A DNA stretch of 64,000 nucleotides from Pluralibacter sp. UBA7423 (GCA_002470465.1 DKMD01000040.1:28006-92005); one strand, 5' to 3'; shown: positions 46,648-57,008, counted from the stretch's first letter. Notes: a model not told the origin generated them from the letters alone. Made by a program: numbers and translations.

Positions 46648-48591
46648 ATGATTAAGTTTAGCGCAACGCTCCTGGCCACGCTGATTGCCGCCAGCGCCAG
46701 TGCGGCGACGGTGGATTTGCGAATCATGGAAACCACCGACCTGCACAGCAACATGATGGATTTTGACTACTACAAAGATACCGCAACGGAAAAATTCGGC
46801 CTGGTACGCACCGCAAGCCTTATCAACGCCGCGCGTGAGGAAGTTAAAAACAGCGTTCTGGTGGATAACGGCGACGTCATTCAGGGAAGCCCGCTCGGCG
46901 ATTATATGGCGGCCAAAGGATTAAAAACGGGAGATGTGCATCCGGTTTACAAAGCAATGAACACGCTGGACTATGCCGTGGGCAACCTCGGCAATCATGA
47001 GTTCAACTATGGGCTGGAGTATCTGCACAAAGCCATCAATGGCGCGAAATTCCCGTACGTTAACGCCAATATCATCGACGTTAAGACCAAACAGCCGTTG
47101 TTTACCCCTTACCTGATTAAAGAGACAAAGGTCGTCGATAAGGACGGCAAGCCGCAGACGCTGAAAATCGGCTATATCGGCTTCGTGCCGCCGCAGATCA
47201 TGACCTGGGATAAGGCCAATCTCAGCGGCAAAGTGACGGTGAACGACATCACTGAAACCGCCCGTAAATACGTGCCGGAGATGCGTGAGAAAGGTGCCGA
47301 TATCGTGGTAGTCATTGCCCACTCAGGCCTCTCCGCAGACCCTTATCACGCCATGGCAGAGAACTCTGTGTACTACTTAAGCCAGGTACCGGGCGTGGAT
47401 GCAATCATGTTTGGCCACGCGCATGCCGTTTTCCCGTCAAAAGATTTCGCCAGTATTAAAGGTGCCGATATTGAAAAAGGCCTGCTGAACGGTGTGCCAG
47501 CGGTAATGCCCGGCATGTGGGGCGATCATCTGGGCGTGGTCGATTTGAGCCTGAATAACGACAGCGGCAAATGGCAGGTGACGCAGGCTAAAGCCGAGGC
47601 GCGTCCGATTTACGATCCGGTGGCGAAAAAATCCCTCGCGGCAGAAGACACCAGCCTGGTGAAGGTGCTGAAGGCCGACCACGATGCCACTCGCGCCTTT
47701 GTCAGCAAGCCGATTGGCAAATCTTCGGACAACATGTACAGCTATTTATCGCTGGTGCAGGACGATCCTACCGTTCAGGTGGTGAATATGGCGCAGAAAG
47801 CCTACGTCGAGCACTTTATTCAGGGCGATCCGGATCTGGCGAAGCTGCCGGTGCTCTCCGCTGCGGCGCCGTTCAAAGCAGGCGGTCGCAAGAACGATCC
47901 GGCGAGCTACACCGAAGTGGAGAAGGGTCAGCTGACCTTCCGCAACGCCGCCGATCTGTATCTCTACCCGAACACGCTAGTGGTGATGAAAGTCAGCGGC
48001 CAGGAGGTTAAAGAGTGGCTGGAGTGCTCCGCCGGGCAGTTCAACCAGATCGACGTGACCAGCAGCAAACCGCAGTCGCTCATCAACTGGGACGGTTTCC
48101 GCACCTATAACTTCGATGTGATTGACGGCGTGAATTATCAGGTAGACGTCAGCCAGCCCGCACGCTACGACGGCGAATGCCAGAGCCTCAACCCGAACGC
48201 AGAGCGCATCAAAAATCTGACCTTTAACGGCAAGCCCATCGATCCAAAGGCGACTTTCCTCGTGGCGACCAATAACTACCGCGCTTACGGCGGTAAGTTT
48301 GCAGGCACCGGCGACAGCCATATCGCTTTCGCCTCGCCGGATGAAAACCGTTCAGTCCTGGCGGCGTGGATTAGCGCCGAGTCGAAAAAGCATGGCGAGA
48401 TTCATCCCGCAGCGGACAACAACTGGCGCTTAGCGCCAATCACCTCAGCTACGCCGCTGGATATTCGCTTCGAAACGTCGCCGTCAGAAAAAGCGGCTGC
48501 GTTTATCAAAGACAAAGCGCAGTATCCGATGAAGCAGGTCGGCACCGACGAGATTGGCTTTGCGGTGTATCAGGTGGATTTAAGCAAGTAG
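46648..48591 (+). CDS. cpdB: 2',3'-cyclic-nucleotide 2'-phosphodiesterase / 3'-nucleotidase CpdB
   Basis: Periplasmic enzyme that turns 2',3'-cyclic nucleotides into 3'-nucleotides and then nucleosides, letting cells use external nucleotides. 647 residues: signal peptide [19 protein letters not shown], metallophosphatase domain with [28 protein letters not shown] and GHAHAVFP, then a C-terminal 5'-nucleotidase domain. ATG 46648 is chosen because it gives the signal peptide and follows AAAAGGACG; an upstream frame to 46597 is rejected. Confidence 0.97.
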   Translation: MIKFSATLLATLIAASASAATVDLRIMETTDLHSNMMDFDYYKDTATEKFGLVRTASLINAAREEVKNSVLVDNGDVIQGSPLGDYMAAKGLKTGDVHPVYKAMNTLDYAVGNLGNHEFNYGLEYLHKAINGAKFPYVNANIIDVKTKQPLFTPYLIKETKVVDKDGKPQTLKIGYIGFVPPQIMTWDKANLSGKVTVNDITETARKYVPEMREKGADIVVVIAHSGLSADPYHAMAENSVYYLSQVPGVDAIMFGHAHAVFPSKDFASIKGADIEKGLLNGVPAVMPGMWGDHLGVVDLSLNNDSGKWQVTQAKAEARPIYDPVAKKSLAAEDTSLVKVLKADHDATRAFVSKPIGKSSDNMYSYLSLVQDDPTVQVVNMAQKAYVEHFIQGDPDLAKLPVLSAAAPFKAGGRKNDPASYTEVEKGQLTFRNAADLYLYPNTLVVMKVSGQEVKEWLECSAGQFNQIDVTSSKPQSLINWDGFRTYNFDVIDGVNYQVDVSQPARYDGECQSLNPNAERIKNLTFNGKPIDPKATFLVATNNYRAYGGKFAGTGDSHIAFASPDENRSVLAAWISAESKKHGEIHPAADNNWRLAPITSATPLDIRFETSPSEKAAAFIKDKAQYPMKQVGTDEIGFAVYQVDLSK

Positions 48592-48602
48592 CGGAAGGAT
48601 TT

Positions 48603-48635
48603 GTAGCCCGGTAAGGCGAAGCCGCTACCGGGCAA
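48603..48635. repeat. REP element after cpdB
   Basis: GTAGCCCGGTAAGGCGAAGCCGCTACCGGGCAA, a single REP-like palindrome with arms TAGCCCGGTA... and ...TACCGGGC, between convergent cpdB and ytfH. It is written here as two overlapping arms: GTAGCCCGGT and ACCGGGCAA. Confidence 0.8.
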
Positions 48636-48656
48636 TTTCTGCATCATAGCGGACGC

Positions 48657-49043
48657 TCACGCCGCCCGCTCATCCCAGTTCGCCATCACCTGCGGCAGGT
48701 TCAGTTCGATCCAGTCGGCCAGCGCTTCCACTTTCTCACTCACCTGCTCGCCAAGCGGCGTCAGGCTGTACTCGACGTGCGGTGGCACAACGGGGAAAGA
48801 GACGCGGTTAAGAAAGCCGTCCTGCTCGAGAGCCTGTAACGACTGCGCCAACATTTTTTCACTGACGCCGCCCATTTTGCGGCGCAAATCGCTGAAGCGG
48901 TGAGTGCCGTCACGCAGCGCCACCAGAATCAGTACGCCCCAGCGGCTGGTGACGTGCTTAAGCACATCGCGGGACGGGCATTGTTCGGCAAACAGATTGC
49001 CGTCACGCAGCTGCTCACTCAGTGTCGGATTCGCCATTTTCAT
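48657..49043 (-). CDS. ytfH: HxlR-family transcriptional regulator YtfH
   Basis: 128-residue winged-helix regulator of the HxlR type, with DVLKHVTSRWGVLILVALRD and the wing HRFSDLRRKMGGVSEKMLAQ. A cysteine in FAEQCPSRD is in the place where redox-sensing HxlR proteins have their sensor, and the divergent neighbour is quinone reductase QorB. ATG 49043 is preferred over 49037 (MANPT) because AAGG lies 5 nt before it. Matches E. coli YtfH. Confidence 0.93.
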   Translation of the reverse strand: MKMANPTLSEQLRDGNLFAEQCPSRDVLKHVTSRWGVLILVALRDGTHRFSDLRRKMGGVSEKMLAQSLQALEQDGFLNRVSFPVVPPHVEYSLTPLGEQVSEKVEALADWIELNLPQVMANWDERAA

Positions 49044-49127
49044 ACTTACCTTTTTGTACGTACTTACCAAAAGTTAGCTATGGTGTTAGCTTACCACAAC
49101 TGAAACCAAACACCATGGAGCACCCTC

Positions 49128-49976
49128 ATGATCGCAATTACTGGCGCTACCGGCCAACTGGGCCAACTCGTTATCGAAAATCTGCTGAAAACCGTTCCCG
49201 CTAATCAACTGGTCGCCATTGTGCGTAATCCGGCAAAGGCACAAGCGCTGAGCGACAAAGGCATCGTCGTTCGTCAGGGCGATTATAACGATGAAGCCAC
49301 GCTGACCACGGCCCTCCAGGGCGTGGACAAACTGCTGCTGATCTCCGGCAGTGAAGTGGGTAAACGCGCTGAACAGCATGGCAATGCCATTCGTGCCGCG
49401 AAAGCAGCTGGCGTGAAATTCATCGCTTACACCAGCCTGCTGCATGCAGACAAATCCCCGCTGGGTCTGCACGTCGAACACGTCGCCACGGAGAAAATTC
49501 TGGCGGAGTCCGGTATTCCTTACGCGCTGCTGCGTAACGGCTGGTACACCGAAAACTATCTGGCGAGCGTCCCACCGGCCATTGAACATGGCGTATTTAT
49601 TGGTGCCGCCGGGGCAGGAAAAATCGCAGCAGCACCTCGCGCTGATTATGCGGCAGCGGCGGCAACCGTAATAAGCACCGACGGCCATGCCGGAAAAGTG
49701 TACGAGCTGGCGGGCGACAGCGCCTGGACGCTGAGCGAGCTGGCCGCCGAGCTGAGCAAGCAAAGCGGGAAACCGGTGAGTTACCAGAACCTGAGCGAAG
49801 CTGATTTCGCGGCGGCGCTGAAAGGCGTGGGGCTGCCAGCGGGCCTGGCAGACATGCTGGCGGATTCGGATATCGGCGCGTCAAAAGGTGGTCTGTTTGA
49901 TGACAGCCATACCCTGAGCAAACTGATTCAGCGCCCTACCACGCCGCTGTCTGAAAGCGTCAAAAGCATTCTGTAA
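49128..49976 (+). CDS. qorB: NADPH:quinone oxidoreductase 2 QorB
   Basis: 282-residue NmrA-like Rossmann protein that reduces quinones with NADPH. The nucleotide loop MIAITGATGQLGQLV opens the chain, and the body (IAYTSLLHADKSPLGL, LLRNGWYTENYLAS, YELAGDSAWTLSELA) matches E. coli QorB. The C-terminus is a few residues shorter than in E. coli. It is divergent from ytfH, its probable regulator, over an 84-nt gap. Confidence 0.95.
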   Translation: MIAITGATGQLGQLVIENLLKTVPANQLVAIVRNPAKAQALSDKGIVVRQGDYNDEATLTTALQGVDKLLLISGSEVGKRAEQHGNAIRAAKAAGVKFIAYTSLLHADKSPLGLHVEHVATEKILAESGIPYALLRNGWYTENYLASVPPAIEHGVFIGAAGAGKIAAAPRADYAAAAATVISTDGHAGKVYELAGDSAWTLSELAAELSKQSGKPVSYQNLSEADFAAALKGVGLPAGLADMLADSDIGASKGGLFDDSHTLSKLIQRPTTPLSESVKSIL

Positions 49977-50054
49977 GCGTCGATAACTGCTCATTTTTGT
50001 GGCACACCCACGGGGTATCTTCGATAATGTCGGGATATTCCGTGGGAGGTGACC

Positions 50055-50879
50055 GTGCAGGGCGTACCTGACCTGTTCCATGATAAGAGAGATTGCGCAA
50101 GCTTCCGCCACCTGGACAACCTTCCGGGGGTGGAGCTTTATCACGCCCATATCTCCCGCTACGCCTTCGAGCCCCATACCCACGAAGCATTCGGCATCGG
50201 CGCCATTGAGCTGGGCGCGGAGCAGTTTCGCTATCGCGGTGCAAAGCACGTCGCCCCGGTAAACTCAGTGGTCACCATGAATCCGGACGAGCTGCATACC
50301 GGCGAAGCGGCCAGCGAGGACGGCTGGCGCTATCGGATGGTCTATCTGGAACCTGACCTGCTGGAAGAGGTGACAGGCATACGCCACTGGTGGTTCAGCG
50401 ATGTGGTTCGCCACGATGCGCAGCGTTCCGCCCTGCTTTGCCAGCAGATTTATGGCCTGTGGAATACCCCCGATCCGCTCGCTCAAAAAGGTTTACTGCT
50501 CGACCTGATCGACACCTTCCGTCCGTTTGCGAAGCATGCCCCCATCAAACAGGAAGGCGCGCATCGTTTTGAACGCGTGCGCGAATATCTGCACGACAAC
50601 TATATGCATGCCCTGACGCTCGACGAGCTCGCCGCCGTGGTAGCGCTCAGCCCTTATCATTTCCAGCGCCAGTTCAAGGCCCGCTATCACGTCACTCCGC
50701 ATCAAATGCTGATGGCGATTCGCCTGTGGCGCGCCAAAGATTTTCTGACTCGCGGGATGCCTGCCGCTGAAGTGGCCGCTGCCACGGGCCTGACGGATCA
50801 GTCTCATCTTACCCGCGCTTTTACCCGCCGTTACGGCATTACGCCCGTCCGCTATCAGAAGCAGGTTTTTCCGCGCTAA
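50055..50879 (+). CDS. AraC-family transcriptional regulator
   Basis: 274 residues: an N-terminal AraC-type cupin sensing domain (about 20-150, HISRYAFEPHTHEAFGIG) and a C-terminal double helix-turn-helix (about 175-270, LDELAAVVALSPYHFQRQFK and AEVAAATGLTDQSHLTRAF). The start is GTG 50055 after GGGAGGTGACC; GTG at 50049 is a weaker choice. E. coli K-12 has no gene here. It lies 73 nt before ytfF on the same strand, so ytfF is the likely target. Effector unknown. Confidence 0.9.
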   Translation: MQGVPDLFHDKRDCASFRHLDNLPGVELYHAHISRYAFEPHTHEAFGIGAIELGAEQFRYRGAKHVAPVNSVVTMNPDELHTGEAASEDGWRYRMVYLEPDLLEEVTGIRHWWFSDVVRHDAQRSALLCQQIYGLWNTPDPLAQKGLLLDLIDTFRPFAKHAPIKQEGAHRFERVREYLHDNYMHALTLDELAAVVALSPYHFQRQFKARYHVTPHQMLMAIRLWRAKDFLTRGMPAAEVAAATGLTDQSHLTRAFTRRYGITPVRYQKQVFPR

Positions 50880-50952
50880 TGCGCAACCTCATACAATACG
50901 TGTATCCGCCACGCTGCCTACACTGCCAGCCTTGATAAATAAGGTGGCGACG

Positions 50953-51927
50953 ATGATGAGTGGTGTGCTTTACGCTCTGCTGGCAGGGCTGATGTGGGGG
51001 CTGATTTTCGTCGGGCCGCTGCTGGTGCCTGAGTATCCTGCAGTATTGCAGTCAATGGGCCGCTATCTGGCGCTTGGGCTTATCGCCCTGCCGCTGGCAT
51101 GGCTTGGGCGTACGCAGCTCAAACAGCTCGGCAAGCGCGACTGGCTGACGGCGCTGAGCCTGACGATGATGGGCAACCTCATCTATTACGTTTGCCTTGC
51201 CAGCGCAATTCAGCGCGCTGGCGCCCCCGTGTCGACCATGATTATCGGTACGCTTCCGGTGGTGATCCCGGTATTTGCCAATCTGTTGTACAGCCAGCGT
51301 GACGGTAAACTCGCCTGGCGTGGGCTGGCGCCCGCTTTAGGTTGCATCGCGCTGGGCTTAGCTTGTGTGAACATTGCTGAGCTTAGCCACGGGCTGGCCG
51401 AATTCAGCCCATGGCGTTACGGCAGCGGCATCGGGCTGGCGCTGATCTCCGTCGTTTGCTGGGCCTGGTATGCGCTGCGCAATGCGCGCTGGCTGCGGGA
51501 AAATCCGGATAAGCATCCCATGATGTGGGCCACCGCCCAGGCACTGGTCACGCTGCCGGTATCGCTGCTCGGCTACGTGCTGGCCTGCCTGTGGCTGCGC
51601 GGTCAAGAACAAAGCTTTCCATTGCCGTTTGGCCCGCGTCCGGACGTGTTTATTACCCTGATGATAGCCATCGCCGTGTTTTGCTCCTGGGTCGGCGCGC
51701 TGTGCTGGAATATCGCCAGCCAGCGCCTGCCGACGGTGATCGTCGGGCCGCTGATCGTCTTCGAAACCCTGGCCGGGCTGCTGTATACCTTTCTGCTGCG
51801 CCAGAACTTTCCCCCGATCCTGACGCTGTCCGGCATTGCGCTGCTGGTCGCTGGCGTGGTCATTGCCGTGCGGGCAAAACCGCAGAAGCCTCAGCTTGAA
51901 TCCCTGAGCGAAGACCCTGTGGAATAG
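50953..51927 (+). CDS. ytfF: EamA-type inner-membrane transporter YtfF
   Basis: 324-residue protein of the drug/metabolite transporter superfamily with about ten membrane segments. The start [21 protein letters not shown] and the conserved [20 protein letters not shown] and [18 protein letters not shown] blocks match E. coli YtfF, whose substrate is not firmly known. ATG 50953 has AAGGTGG before it. Position between qorB and ytfE also agrees, apart from the inserted AraC gene. Confidence 0.88.
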   Translation: MMSGVLYALLAGLMWGLIFVGPLLVPEYPAVLQSMGRYLALGLIALPLAWLGRTQLKQLGKRDWLTALSLTMMGNLIYYVCLASAIQRAGAPVSTMIIGTLPVVIPVFANLLYSQRDGKLAWRGLAPALGCIALGLACVNIAELSHGLAEFSPWRYGSGIGLALISVVCWAWYALRNARWLRENPDKHPMMWATAQALVTLPVSLLGYVLACLWLRGQEQSFPLPFGPRPDVFITLMIAIAVFCSWVGALCWNIASQRLPTVIVGPLIVFETLAGLLYTFLLRQNFPPILTLSGIALLVAGVVIAVRAKPQKPQLESLSEDPVE

Positions 51928-51961
51928 TGCGATATTCCCAAAGGGGTATTCCCTTATCTTA

Positions 51962-51984
51962 AAGATGCATTTAAAATACATCTT
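51962..51984. promoter_or_regulatory. NsrR box before ytfE
   Basis: AAGATGCATTT-A-AAATACATCTT, two 11-nt arms around one base, matches the NsrR nitric-oxide repressor operator. It lies 26 nt before the ytfE start codon. Confidence 0.93.
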
Positions 51985-52009
51985 ATATTTTACAGATGAG
52001 GTAACGACA

Positions 52010-52672
52010 ATGGCCTTCCGCGATCAACCCTTAGGTGAACTGGCTCTCTCCATTCCGCGCGCATCTGCGCTGTTCCGTAAATATGATATGGATTACTGCT
52101 GCGGCGGTAAGCAGACGCTGGAGCGCGCTGCGGCACGTAAGGACCTGGACGTTGCCATCATTGAAGCTGAACTGGCGACGCTGGCTGAAGCCCCCGTAGA
52201 AAAAGAGTGGCGCACCACGCCGCTGGCAGAAATTATCGATCATATTGTGGTGCGCTATCACGACCGTCACCGCGAACAGCTGCCGGAGCTGATTTTACAG
52301 GCGACCAAGGTAGAACGCGTTCACGCCGACAAACCGAATGTGCCGAAAGGGCTCACCAAATACCTGACGGCGCTGCACCAGGAGCTTTCCAGCCATATGA
52401 TGAAAGAGGAGCAGATCCTGTTCCCGATGATCAAACAAGGCATGGGCAGCCAGGCAATGGGCCCGATAAGCGTGATGGAAAGCGAGCATGATGAAGCGGG
52501 TGAACTGCTGGAAGTGATTAAGCACGTTACCCAGAACGTGACGCCGCCGCCGGAAGCCTGTACGACCTGGAAGGCGATGTATAACGGCATTAACGAGCTG
52601 ATTGACGATCTGATGGAGCACATCAGCCTGGAAAACAACGTGCTGTTTCCTCGGGCGTTGGCAGGCGAATAA
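52010..52672 (+). CDS. ytfE: Iron-sulfur cluster repair di-iron protein YtfE (RIC)
   Basis: 220-residue protein that repairs iron-sulfur clusters after nitrosative or oxidative stress. The N-terminal ScdA-like part has the Cys pair in [11 protein letters not shown]; the C-terminal four-helix domain holds the di-iron site (His and Glu in [14 protein letters not shown] [30 protein letters not shown] and [11 protein letters not shown]). ATG 52010 follows GAGGTAACGACA and gives the E. coli start. Derepression by nitric oxide through NsrR is expected from the box upstream. Confidence 0.97.
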   Translation: MAFRDQPLGELALSIPRASALFRKYDMDYCCGGKQTLERAAARKDLDVAIIEAELATLAEAPVEKEWRTTPLAEIIDHIVVRYHDRHREQLPELILQATKVERVHADKPNVPKGLTKYLTALHQELSSHMMKEEQILFPMIKQGMGSQAMGPISVMESEHDEAGELLEVIKHVTQNVTPPPEACTTWKAMYNGINELIDDLMEHISLENNVLFPRALAGE

Positions 52673-52697
52673 ATCAAAGAGCCAGTTTCGACGTCTC

Positions 52698-52792
52698 CCC
52701 CTCACCCCGGCCCTCTCCCTCAGGGAGAGGGAGAAAGCCGGCTTGTGCGGTGAAAGGGAATGTAGGCCGGATAAGCGTCAGCGCATCCGGCA
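52698..52792. repeat. Two different repeat elements between ytfE and cycA
   Basis: A CCCTCTCC-type palindrome (CCCTCACCCCGGCCCTCTCCC...GGGAGAGGG, 52698-52733) is followed by a REP unit (GTAGGCCGGATAAGCG...CGCATCCGGCA, 52762-52792). Both repeat families of the window meet here. Confidence 0.82.
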
Positions 52793-52799
52793 TTTTCAT

Positions 52800-54203
52800 T
52801 TAATTCAGTGCTCTTTTCTTGCCGGCATACAGCCAGCCCAGCCCCAGCACGATAAACCACAGCGGCGTGACAATCAGCGCCTGACGGGTATCGTCCTCAA
52901 GCGTCAGCAGCACCAGCACAAACACGAAGAACGCCATGCAAACCCAGCACATCAGCTTGCCGAGCGGCATTTTGTATTTCGATGCGGCGTGCAGCTGTGG
53001 GCGCTGCTTACGGTAGACCAGATATGAACAGAGAATGATGGTCCACACGAACATAAACAGAATCGCTGAAACGGTGGTGATCATGGTGAACGCCGCAATC
53101 GCGCTTGGGTTCACATAGAGCATCACCACGCCGCCAAGCAGGCAGATGCAGGAGAAGGTCAACCCTTTCGCCGGAACGGCGCGCTTTGACAGCGTCGCAA
53201 AAGCCTTCGGCGCCATCTTATCCTGAGCCAGGCCGAACAGCATACGGCTGGTTGAGAACACCCCGCTGTTGGCGGAAGAAGCCGCAGACGTCAGCACCAC
53301 AAAGTTAATGATGCTCGCCGCCGCAGGCAGCCCTACCAGCACGAACAATTCCACGAACGGACTCTTGTCCGGCACCACAGAACTCCATGGCGTCACCGAC
53401 ATGATCACCACCAGCGCAAAGACGTAGAACATGATGATACGAATCGGAATCGAGTTAATCGCGCGCGGCAGTGATTTCTCCGGATCTTTGGTTTCCGCTG
53501 CCGTGGTGCCCACCAGTTCAATCCCCACGAAAGCAAAGACCGCTATCTGGAAGCCGGCAAAGAAGCCGCTGATGCCTTTCGGGAACCAGCCGCCGTCGTT
53601 CCACAGATGGTCAAACGAGGCCTGTACGCCGCTCGGCGAGGTGAAGTGCGTCATCACCATCACCAGGCCGACAATCACCAGGCCAACGATGGCGACGATT
53701 TTGATCATCGCAAACCAGAACTCCATCTCACCAAACATCTTCACGGTGGCGAGGTTCAGGCCCAGCAGTAAAAATATAACCGCCAGCGAGGCCACCCAGT
53801 CTGAGAGCCCGGGGAACCAGAACTGCGCGTATGACGTGATGGCGACCACGTCCGCCATGCCGGTGACAACCCAGCAGAACCAGTAGGTCCAGCCGGTGAA
53901 ATACCCGGCCCACGGGCCGAGCAGGTCGGCGGCGAAATCGCTGAAGGATTTGTATTCGAGATTCGACAGCAGCAATTCACCCATTGCGCGCATGACGAAA
54001 AAGAGCATAAAGCCGATGATCATGTAGACGAAAATGATCGACGGGCCGGCCAGGCTGATGGTTTTCCCCGAACCCATAAACAGGCCTGTCCCTATCGCGC
54101 CGCCGATAGCAATCAGCTGAATATGCCGGTTAGTGAGATTGCGCCGGAGCGACTGTTCCGTTGGCGCATCCTCTTGAGCACCAACTTTTACCTGATCTAC
54201 CAT
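52800..54203 (-). CDS. cycA: D-serine/D-alanine/glycine transporter CycA
   Basis: Amino-acid permease of the APC family, 467 residues, twelve membrane segments, importing glycine, D-serine, D-alanine and D-cycloserine with protons. The consensus start of the fold IAIGGAIGTGLFMGSGK is present and the sequence agrees with E. coli CycA throughout, with small changes in the last ten residues. The leader just upstream of the start carries a CA-rich stretch typical of GcvB targets. Confidence 0.97.
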   Translation of the reverse strand: MVDQVKVGAQEDAPTEQSLRRNLTNRHIQLIAIGGAIGTGLFMGSGKTISLAGPSIIFVYMIIGFMLFFVMRAMGELLLSNLEYKSFSDFAADLLGPWAGYFTGWTYWFCWVVTGMADVVAITSYAQFWFPGLSDWVASLAVIFLLLGLNLATVKMFGEMEFWFAMIKIVAIVGLVIVGLVMVMTHFTSPSGVQASFDHLWNDGGWFPKGISGFFAGFQIAVFAFVGIELVGTTAAETKDPEKSLPRAINSIPIRIIMFYVFALVVIMSVTPWSSVVPDKSPFVELFVLVGLPAAASIINFVVLTSAASSANSGVFSTSRMLFGLAQDKMAPKAFATLSKRAVPAKGLTFSCICLLGGVVMLYVNPSAIAAFTMITTVSAILFMFVWTIILCSYLVYRKQRPQLHAASKYKMPLGKLMCWVCMAFFVFVLVLLTLEDDTRQALIVTPLWFIVLGLGWLYAGKKRALN

Positions 54204-54516
54204 GTGATTTTCTTCCTGTTGTTCCTGTTGTGTTGTACTTTGCTGGCTCTGTGGCCATTGAATACCTCTGACGAGGTTTCAGTTTTTTGACTGATCGATA
54301 GTAGGTAAGAATCGGCGGGTTGAATACTATGAATTGGCTATTATGTTAATAAGATGTTTAAAGTGAGTGTTATATCACTCTGTTAACGCGAAACAGCTCA
54401 CAAAAATACACCGACTGCGGCGCAATGCAAGATTAAATACTGACAATTTTCTAACTTAGGGATTTTTCTCTGATTTATGACGTCCTCTCCCGTCACCGGG
54501 AGAGGATCCAGCGGCC
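54204..54516. other. cycA leader/promoter region and fklB 3' side
   Basis: 313 nt between cycA and fklB, both on the minus strand: the cycA leader and promoter plus the region past the fklB stop lie elsewhere (fklB ends at 54517). Apart from the GcvB-type target, a hairpin-like CGTCCTCTCCCGTCACCGGGAGAGGA around 54481-54506 is the probable fklB terminator without a long T-run. Confidence 0.5.
54214..54237 (-). promoter_or_regulatory. GcvB small-RNA target site in the cycA leader
   Basis: On the minus strand the bases 11-34 upstream of the cycA ATG contain ACAACACAACAGG and AACAACAGG, CA-rich tracts that can pair with the G/U-rich R1 region of GcvB. GcvB repression of cycA is known in E. coli. 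The site overlaps the ribosome-binding site (CAGGAAG). Confidence 0.6.
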
Positions 54517-55137
54517 TTACAGGATTTCGAGCAGTTCGACTTCGAAAACCAGGGTGCTGAAAGGAGGAATGGATGCGCCAGCGCCGCGCTCGCCGTAAGC
54601 GAGGTTTTGCGGGATGGTCAGTTCCCATTTGGAGCCAACCGGCATCAGGGTCAGCGCTTCGATCCAGCCTGGAATCACGCCGTTGACCGGGAATTCAGCC
54701 GGTTCGCCACGTGCGACAGAGCTGTCGAACACGGTACCGTCAATCAGTTTGCCGGTGTAGTGAACACGTACGCGGTCGGTACGAGCCGGGATAGCACCTT
54801 CGCCCTGAGTCAGAACGCGGAACTGCAGACCGGATTCGGTACTGCTTACGCCTTCTTTCTCACGGTTTTCTTCCAGATATTTCACGCCTTCTGCCGCCAT
54901 GGCTTCAAAGCGCTCACGACGAACCGCGTCAGCACGTTCGTGAATTTCGCGCAGTGCACGGTGTACCACATCTACCGGAACCTGTGGCTGCTTGCCTTCC
55001 AGAGCGTCAGCAATACCAGCGACCAGTGCTTCCGGCAGCAGGCCCTGCAGGCCGGATTCGCTAAGCTGTTGTCCTACCTGGAGGCCGATTCCGTAACTGG
55101 CCTGGGCTTCAATGGTGTCAAAAGTCGGGGTTGCCAT
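54517..55137 (-). CDS. fklB: FKBP-type peptidyl-prolyl isomerase FklB (FKBP22)
   Basis: 206-residue cis-trans prolyl isomerase. An N-terminal helical dimerisation domain (about 1-90) is followed by the FKBP domain (about 110-206) with [17 protein letters not shown] and [20 protein letters not shown]. It matches E. coli FklB in length and nearly all residues. ATG 55137 follows AAAGGAAAGACC; a frame extension to 55239 crosses into the ytfB promoter and is rejected. Confidence 0.97.
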   Translation of the reverse strand: MATPTFDTIEAQASYGIGLQVGQQLSESGLQGLLPEALVAGIADALEGKQPQVPVDVVHRALREIHERADAVRRERFEAMAAEGVKYLEENREKEGVSSTESGLQFRVLTQGEGAIPARTDRVRVHYTGKLIDGTVFDSSVARGEPAEFPVNGVIPGWIEALTLMPVGSKWELTIPQNLAYGERGAGASIPPFSTLVFEVELLEIL

Positions 55138-55269
55138 GGTCTTTCCTTTCATCGGATGAAAATCAGCGGGCAGCATACCAGCCAGGCCGCATCGGGTAAA
55201 ACTTTGTCTCGGCAGAATTATGTATATACTGAGGGACAAAACAGGGAAACGCGGAGCAGGAGGTAACCC

Positions 55270-55947
55270 ATGCCCGGGCGGTTCGCACTACAACCTTTGG
55301 TGTTAAAAATCTGGCATGCCCCGGATAATTTCCGGCTGATGGACCCGCTGCCACCGCTGCATCGTCGTGGCATCATCGCAGGCTTCCTGCTGGTGATTAT
55401 TGGCTTCCTGCTTCCTGCCGGCGACAACGCACCCGCACAATCGGTGAGCCGCAACGCGCAGCTCGATATGCAGTCGCAGTCCCAGCCGCAGCAGGGCAAC
55501 CTGCAACAGCCTTTGCCTCCGCTGGTTTCTTCTTCACCGACGGTGAGCGATCCTGACCAGGCGGCTCCTGCCGCGCCTGAGGTGGTTCAGGAAGGTCAGC
55601 CAGACGACGAGCCTCAGCAGGTTCAGCGCCAGCCTCAGCAGCAGAGCGAACCTGCGCAAGCGCAGTCCGTGCCAGGCATTGAGCAGCAGTGGCGCAGCTA
55701 CCGTGTAGAACCTGGCAAAACCCTGGCGCAGCTGTTCCGCGACCACAACCTGCCGCCAACTGACGTGTACGCGATGTCTAAAGTGGAAGGCGCGGGCAAG
55801 CCGCTGAGCACATTACAGGCCGGGCAGATGGTGCAGGTACGCCAGAATGCTAACGGCGTTGTGACAGGCTTAACGATTGACAGCGGTAATGGCCAGCAGG
55901 TGCTGTTTACCCGCCAGGCCGACGGCAGCTATCTTCGCGTTCGCTAA
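55270..55947 (+). CDS. ytfB: OapA-family cell-division-associated protein YtfB
   Basis: 225-residue bitopic inner-membrane protein: cytoplasmic N-terminus, one membrane helix (about 37-53, [18 protein letters not shown]), a Gln/Pro-rich linker and a C-terminal LysM-like OapA domain ([18 protein letters not shown]). E. coli YtfB binds glycan and locates to the division site. The linker is longer and richer in glutamine than in E. coli, which explains the extra 13 residues. SD AGGAGG precedes the ATG. Confidence 0.94.
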   Translation: MPGRFALQPLVLKIWHAPDNFRLMDPLPPLHRRGIIAGFLLVIIGFLLPAGDNAPAQSVSRNAQLDMQSQSQPQQGNLQQPLPPLVSSSPTVSDPDQAAPAAPEVVQEGQPDDEPQQVQRQPQQQSEPAQAQSVPGIEQQWRSYRVEPGKTLAQLFRDHNLPPTDVYAMSKVEGAGKPLSTLQAGQMVQVRQNANGVVTGLTIDSGNGQQVLFTRQADGSYLRVR

Positions 55948-55977
55948 TGACCGTGCCCGGCACTCGCCGGGCAGCTC

Positions 55978-56907
55978 TCAGACACTTCTTTTATTGACCC
56001 ACCAAATCCCCGAACAGACCAGCACCAGCGCCAGTGCGTATTTCCATTCCAGAATGTTCTCGCCAAGAAAAATGCCGGACAGTACCGTACCCGCCACCGG
56101 AATCACAAAGTTAAACGGCGCAATCATACTGACGCGGTTGTACTTCAGTAACGTGCTCCATAGCGCAAATGCCACGGAAGAAAGCAGCGTCAGATAGCCC
56201 AGCACGGCCACAGAGTCGATACCGTGGAACGTCAGCGTTCCACCGCTCAGGTAGCCGCCCACCACCAGCGCCAGGCCGCCAATACCCAACTGCCAGCCGG
56301 TCATCACCGTTGGATCGACGGTCTGCGAAATACGTTTGCCGTAGAGCGTTGCTGCCGAAAGGATAAAGGCGGCCAGCACGATAAAACCGTCCCCCTGCCA
56401 GACGAAGCTGAAATCCATCAGCGAATGGCTGAAGTTCACCAGCATCACTCCGGCAAACCCAAGAATACAGCCGAGGGATTTGTTATAGCTTAGCTTGTCA
56501 TTCTGGTAGATGAAGTGCGCCAGCAGCACGCTGAAGAAGGTGCCAGTGGCGTTCATAATCGAGCCTTTCACGCCGGTCGTAAACGCAAGGCCGATATAAA
56601 AAATGGCGTACTGGATGGAGGTTTGCGTCAGACCAAGCAGCGTCAGCTGGCCAAACTGGCGGGCGTTCAGGCGAGCTATCGGCTTACGCTGTGCCAGCGC
56701 AAACAGCAACAGCAGCACACCGGCAAACAGGAAGCGGTAACCGGCAAAGATAATTTTCGACGGGATGTCGTCAGTGGCAATCTGGAAAATTTCATAGCCA
56801 TTTTTGATGGCGGGATACGAGCTTCCCCATAATAAACAGCAAAGCGTTGCGCCTGCATAAACAATGTTTTTACGGGTAAATAACGGGGCGGGTGTGGCGC
56901 TGTCCAT
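55978..56907 (-). CDS. EamA-type drug/metabolite transporter
   Basis: 309 residues with about ten membrane segments and the two EamA repeats (CLLWGSSYPAIKNGYEI near the start; LSSVAFALWSTLLKYN in the second half). The substrate is unknown. It stands between ytfB and rplI, where E. coli K-12 has ytfA/yjfZ instead, and is not co-transcribed with either neighbour in an obvious way. Confidence 0.9.
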   Translation of the reverse strand: MDSATPAPLFTRKNIVYAGATLCCLLWGSSYPAIKNGYEIFQIATDDIPSKIIFAGYRFLFAGVLLLLFALAQRKPIARLNARQFGQLTLLGLTQTSIQYAIFYIGLAFTTGVKGSIMNATGTFFSVLLAHFIYQNDKLSYNKSLGCILGFAGVMLVNFSHSLMDFSFVWQGDGFIVLAAFILSAATLYGKRISQTVDPTVMTGWQLGIGGLALVVGGYLSGGTLTFHGIDSVAVLGYLTLLSSVAFALWSTLLKYNRVSMIAPFNFVIPVAGTVLSGIFLGENILEWKYALALVLVCSGIWWVNKRSV

Positions 56908-57008
56908 GAGCTAAGCCTGAATTAAAATCGCGTTTTAATTCATTATCCTGAAAGGTGGCAGAAATAGCTACCATACAAGTGGGAAAGTGCAAACCTCAGA
57001 AAGCAAAA

